A stretch of DNA of 33,659 bases, from positions 1 through 33,659 of the forward strand of contig RRZV01000035.1 in assembly GCA_003931895.1 (NCBI GenBank), given 5' to 3'. Positions 30,943 through 33,659 of this stretch are shown one piece after another. The stretch comes from Mesohalobacter salilacus. Its GTDB lineage: Bacteria; Bacteroidota; Bacteroidia; Flavobacteriales; Flavobacteriaceae. The notes under the pieces are model-generated. The model saw nothing but the letters and a program-made list of their open reading frames with translations. It was not told where the DNA came from and ran no database searches. A program made the translations under genes and the position numbers. Every line of letters starts with the position of its first letter. Positions within the stretch are counted from its first letter, which is position 1.

Positions 30943-32958
30943 ATGAATTTTAAACACCTTCAGCAAAAAACAAACAAACTTAATCATATAAAAACCATCC
31001 TAAAACAAGAGTTTTTTGGTATTGATAACGCAATAAACCAAATTATTGAAAGTATACAACCTTGGTATTTATTTAATGAAACCCAAACACATCCTTTAAT
31101 CATTAATCTTTGGGGATTAACTGGTACGGGGAAAACTGCTTTAGTCAAGCGATTAGTTAAGCTTTTAGACAAAGAGCAAGCATTTTTTAGATTTGAAATG
31201 AATAGTGAAAAACGTAAAGATATAGATCGACAATTATCAGAAGCCATTGATGTTTATGAAAATGAAGATTATATTTTTTGTTTTGATGAATTTCAACATT
31301 TAAGAACGCTTTATGATGATGGAACTGAAAAAGATGTTGACATGGAATTCAATCTTTGGGATTTTCTTGATGTTGGTGAGTTTGATATGCAGCTTCGCAT
31401 TAGAGATGTCAATGGCTATTTAAAATGGTATAAAACCTTACAAATATGGATTGAAAATGGATTTAAGCTTAAAAATGGTTTTATTTATTACGATGAACAA
31501 CCTAAGAAACTTGAACAATATTTACGAAACTTTTACAAGGATTTTAAAAGTAAATCCTATGAGTATGTTGAACGTGTAGAGCGACACAATATTTTTAAAC
31601 TTTTTCAAGATCAGTTTGAGAATATTTTAGATTTTGAATCCTATTTTTTTCAGCTTGATGAAACTCAACTCTTAGGTATTCTTTATGAAGCTTCTAAAAG
31701 AAAACGCAAAACAGCGAAAGGCAATATGCGTAAATCACTCCTGTTTATAATTGGCAACCTTGATGAAGCCTATGAAATGAGTAGTGATTTTAATCCAGAT
31801 TTAAACGCCGATGCTTTTCACAAACAATCTTTAGAAATCAAAATTCCAGAAATTAAAGAAGCATTAAAAAAGCGTTTTAGAAACGAACAGATTGCAAGGC
31901 TTGGCAACAATCACATCATATATCCAGCCTTAAATAAATCGGCTTATCACAACATTATAGAAAGGCATTTACAAAACCTGAAAAATGATTTTGCATCAAA
32001 TTACAAGGTCAAACTAAAATTTGCCTCTTCGGTAAACCAAATGATTTATAACAATGGCGTTTACCCAACACAAGGTGTAAGACCACTTAAGAGTAGTTTA
32101 AAAACTTTTATCGATGCTAATTTAGGGCAGATATTAAGCTATTTGGTTTTAAAGAAGTTTAATGCAGATGAAATAAAAATCTCATATCATACAAATACGC
32201 TTCATATCATCTATATGAACCAAGAAAAAAGCGTTGAAGAATTAGACTTAACAATTGATGCCTCTTTAGATAATATAAGACAATCAACAGATAAAAATAA
32301 ACAGTCCGTTACAGCTATTCATGAATCTGGGCATGCGTTATTGAGCATTGTCTTATCAAACGAAATTCCAACACAACTCAATTCAACAACGGCAAATACA
32401 AGAAGCGATGGTTTTACACATTTAAATTTTGAGGATAAATTAATTGTTAAAAAAGACCTCATCAATTTAGCAGCAAGAGCATTAGGTGGCATAGAAGCTG
32501 AACGTTTAATTTTTGGAGAAGACTTGATCACGTTAGGCTCAAGCTCTGACTTAAAAAAAGTAACCAACCTCATTATAAAGTCTCTTTATGAAAATGCTAT
32601 GGGTTCAAAATTAGGCTTTTATCACATTGAGTCTTTACAGAATAGATATGGTTTATATGAACCTATTTTAGACTTGCAAAAAGAAGCTGAAGTAATCATA
32701 CTAAAAGCGCAAAAATTAGCTAAAGACCTGCTCAGTCGAGAAAAAACTCTACTGCTAAATATGACTCAAAAACTTATAGAACATTCAACCTTAGAATTTT
32801 CAGATATTAAAACTTTGATAGAAAAGCATGCTATAACCACAAGTTTAGTCAGCATAGAAACCAACTCTAATCAACAACCTCATCTGGAAAAGCTAAAGTA
32901 TCAGATTGATGAAATTGCGGATAATGACGTAAAAAAAGAACTGGATTTATTAGTTTAG
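30943..32958 (+). CDS. AAA+ ATPase fused to an M41 (FtsH-type) peptidase domain
   Basis: This 671-residue protein joins an AAA+ module to a zinc peptidase. Residues 58-65 read GLTGTGKT (Walker A), residues 112-116 FCFDE (Walker B), and a GVRPLKSSLKTFID segment near 376-390 resembles the small domain of Clp/HslU proteins. The second half has IHESGHALLSIVL with the HExxH zinc site at 460-464, and GSSSDLKKVTNLIIK, where the aspartate matches the third ligand of FtsH. LGFYHIES follows, as in M41. It has no membrane segments, unlike FtsH, and its AAA+ part is not FtsH-like. It probably unfolds and degrades cytoplasmic proteins. A WYL regulator precedes it. Substrates, and any defence or stress role, are unknown. 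Confidence 0.85.
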   Translation: MNFKHLQQKTNKLNHIKTILKQEFFGIDNAINQIIESIQPWYLFNETQTHPLIINLWGLTGTGKTALVKRLVKLLDKEQAFFRFEMNSEKRKDIDRQLSEAIDVYENEDYIFCFDEFQHLRTLYDDGTEKDVDMEFNLWDFLDVGEFDMQLRIRDVNGYLKWYKTLQIWIENGFKLKNGFIYYDEQPKKLEQYLRNFYKDFKSKSYEYVERVERHNIFKLFQDQFENILDFESYFFQLDETQLLGILYEASKRKRKTAKGNMRKSLLFIIGNLDEAYEMSSDFNPDLNADAFHKQSLEIKIPEIKEALKKRFRNEQIARLGNNHIIYPALNKSAYHNIIERHLQNLKNDFASNYKVKLKFASSVNQMIYNNGVYPTQGVRPLKSSLKTFIDANLGQILSYLVLKKFNADEIKISYHTNTLHIIYMNQEKSVEELDLTIDASLDNIRQSTDKNKQSVTAIHESGHALLSIVLSNEIPTQLNSTTANTRSDGFTHLNFEDKLIVKKDLINLAARALGGIEAERLIFGEDLITLGSSSDLKKVTNLIIKSLYENAMGSKLGFYHIESLQNRYGLYEPILDLQKEAEVIILKAQKLAKDLLSREKTLLLNMTQKLIEHSTLEFSDIKTLIEKHAITTSLVSIETNSNQQPHLEKLKYQIDEIADNDVKKELDLLV

Positions 32959-33077
32959 CATAAAATTAAAAGCTAAAATTAATCAGAACTTTATAAGAGG
33001 TTTTGGGGTTTTGACAATAATAAATTAAAATCGTAAATGTGAATTATCCGATTGTAACTATATTTAAACTTAATATT

Positions 33078-33602
33078 ATGAATGAAATATGCCAAGAAGA
33101 AATTTTTTTCAATTATTTAATTGAAAAAACAAAAAAAACTTATAAGCAATCTCCTGTTTATGAAAAATATAATGGTGAAAATTGGAACTACGCTATTTGT
33201 GATACTCCAATAAAGAAAAATGCACCAGTCCTGTTTGGCTTAAACTGGGGTGGCAAGAATCATAATACCCAAGATAAGATGCCAAAAAAAAACTACCTAA
33301 GAAAATTTAAATTGGCTAAACATGCTAACAAGTATTTGAAAAAGTACTTTTTGGTTGAAATTGATAATATAAATTATACTAATTTGTGTTTCTTTAGAAC
33401 ACCATCTACAAAACACTTAACACACAAAGATTGGGAATTATCATTCCCGTTATTCAAAGAATTTATTGAATTTATTCAACCGCCATTTTGTATCATGCTT
33501 GGAAAGCCTAATATGATTTTAAAAAAACATATTAAAAATTTCAAAACCATTGTATATGAATCAAAGGGCGAAAAAAAGGCTTATGCTTACGTTGGTATAT
33601 AA
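33078..33602 (+). CDS. Uracil-DNA-glycosylase-fold-like protein, possibly truncated
   Basis: I prefer the ATG at 33078 to the upstream GTG at 33039, because the 13 extra residues look like intergenic DNA; this gives 174 residues. The sequence has VLFGLNWGGKNHN near residue 53 and INYTNLCFFRTPSTK. A helix FPLFKEFIEFIQPPFCIMLG then ends in a strand and glycine. This order resembles the uracil-DNA-glycosylase superfamily, with a GxNxG-like loop and a late hydrophobic strand ending in G. The typical C-terminal HPS-like motif is absent: the protein stops at AYAYVGI. The gene may be truncated or a divergent member. I could not assign an activity. It follows the AAA+/M41 gene by 119 nt. Confidence 0.45.
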   Translation: MNEICQEEIFFNYLIEKTKKTYKQSPVYEKYNGENWNYAICDTPIKKNAPVLFGLNWGGKNHNTQDKMPKKNYLRKFKLAKHANKYLKKYFLVEIDNINYTNLCFFRTPSTKHLTHKDWELSFPLFKEFIEFIQPPFCIMLGKPNMILKKHIKNFKTIVYESKGEKKAYAYVGI

Positions 33603-33659
33603 TACCTCGATAATTTCGGACCATTGTTTAAGTTGAAAATTTATTAACTTTAAACAAAA

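Noticed and set aside
1-33659. CRISPR arrays, tRNA or rRNA genes, and intact insertion sequences.
   Set aside because: No regularly spaced direct repeats, cloverleaf-like segments with CCA ends, rRNA-like sequences or transposase motifs were seen by eye. A tRNAscan or Infernal run would settle the RNA part.

Overview
The window looks like chromosomal DNA of a Bacteroidota bacterium of the Flavobacteriia type. It is strongly AT-rich, and several intergenic regions carry the TAnnTTTG -7 box typical of this phylum. A secreted protease ends in a type IX secretion (T9SS) sorting domain, and Bacteroidota-type families (DUF3857, DUF3078, DUF6934, the fused DAHP synthase/chorismate mutase) are present. 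The genus cannot be fixed from the sequence. No rRNA, tRNA, CRISPR array or intact insertion sequence was seen.

Layout. (1) 1-1440 is a decayed accessory stretch: a T9SS sorting-domain remnant, a palindromic GC-rich patch, a 53-aa small gene, and a DUF6934 gene broken by an in-frame stop. (2) 1444-5562, minus strand, is a phenylalanine/tyrosine operon: prephenate dehydratase, aminotransferase, prephenate dehydrogenase, and DAHP synthase/chorismate mutase. It is preceded by an unlisted 23-codon leader peptide rich in Phe, Tyr and Trp, a pause hairpin, an antiterminator and a Rho-independent terminator, which together read as a classical ribosome-mediated attenuator. (3) 5618-8097 holds an acyltransferase (minus strand), then a small cysteine-rich membrane protein, a family 2 glycosyltransferase and an ECF sigma factor that seems to start at CTG. 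(4) 8256-18789 holds mostly core genes: two tandem DUF3857 proteins, a MazG-like pyrophosphohydrolase, a small membrane protein, aroA, a repeat-rich lipoprotein, purM, a DUF3078 protein, prfA and pyrF.

(5) 18830-21218 is a mercury-type operon (ArsR-family regulator, fused MerT-MerP transporter, GDCCVYCSYG-type metal-binding protein) followed by a flavin monooxygenase-like protein. No mercuric reductase is present. A well-formed operator and promoter lie upstream. (6) 21366-27279 holds redox and housekeeping genes (ene-reductase, aldehyde dehydrogenase, YkgJ cysteine-cluster protein, secreted zinc protease, zinc alcohol dehydrogenase). A 90-nt branched palindromic element lies between the ene-reductase and the aldehyde dehydrogenase. 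(7) 27563-29174 is a HipB/HipA-like pair with a 12-bp inverted repeat framing its promoter. (8) 29242-33602 is accessory: an unrecognised 217-aa gene, a WYL regulator paired with a soluble AAA+/M41 (FtsH-peptidase) chimera, and a short protein resembling the uracil-DNA-glycosylase fold.

The two most interesting items are the aromatic leader-peptide attenuator, where all the required parts can be read directly, and the WYL plus AAA+/M41 pair, which combines a Clp/HslU-like ATPase with an FtsH-type protease domain lacking membrane anchors. All functional assignments rest on motif recognition by eye; no database search was run.
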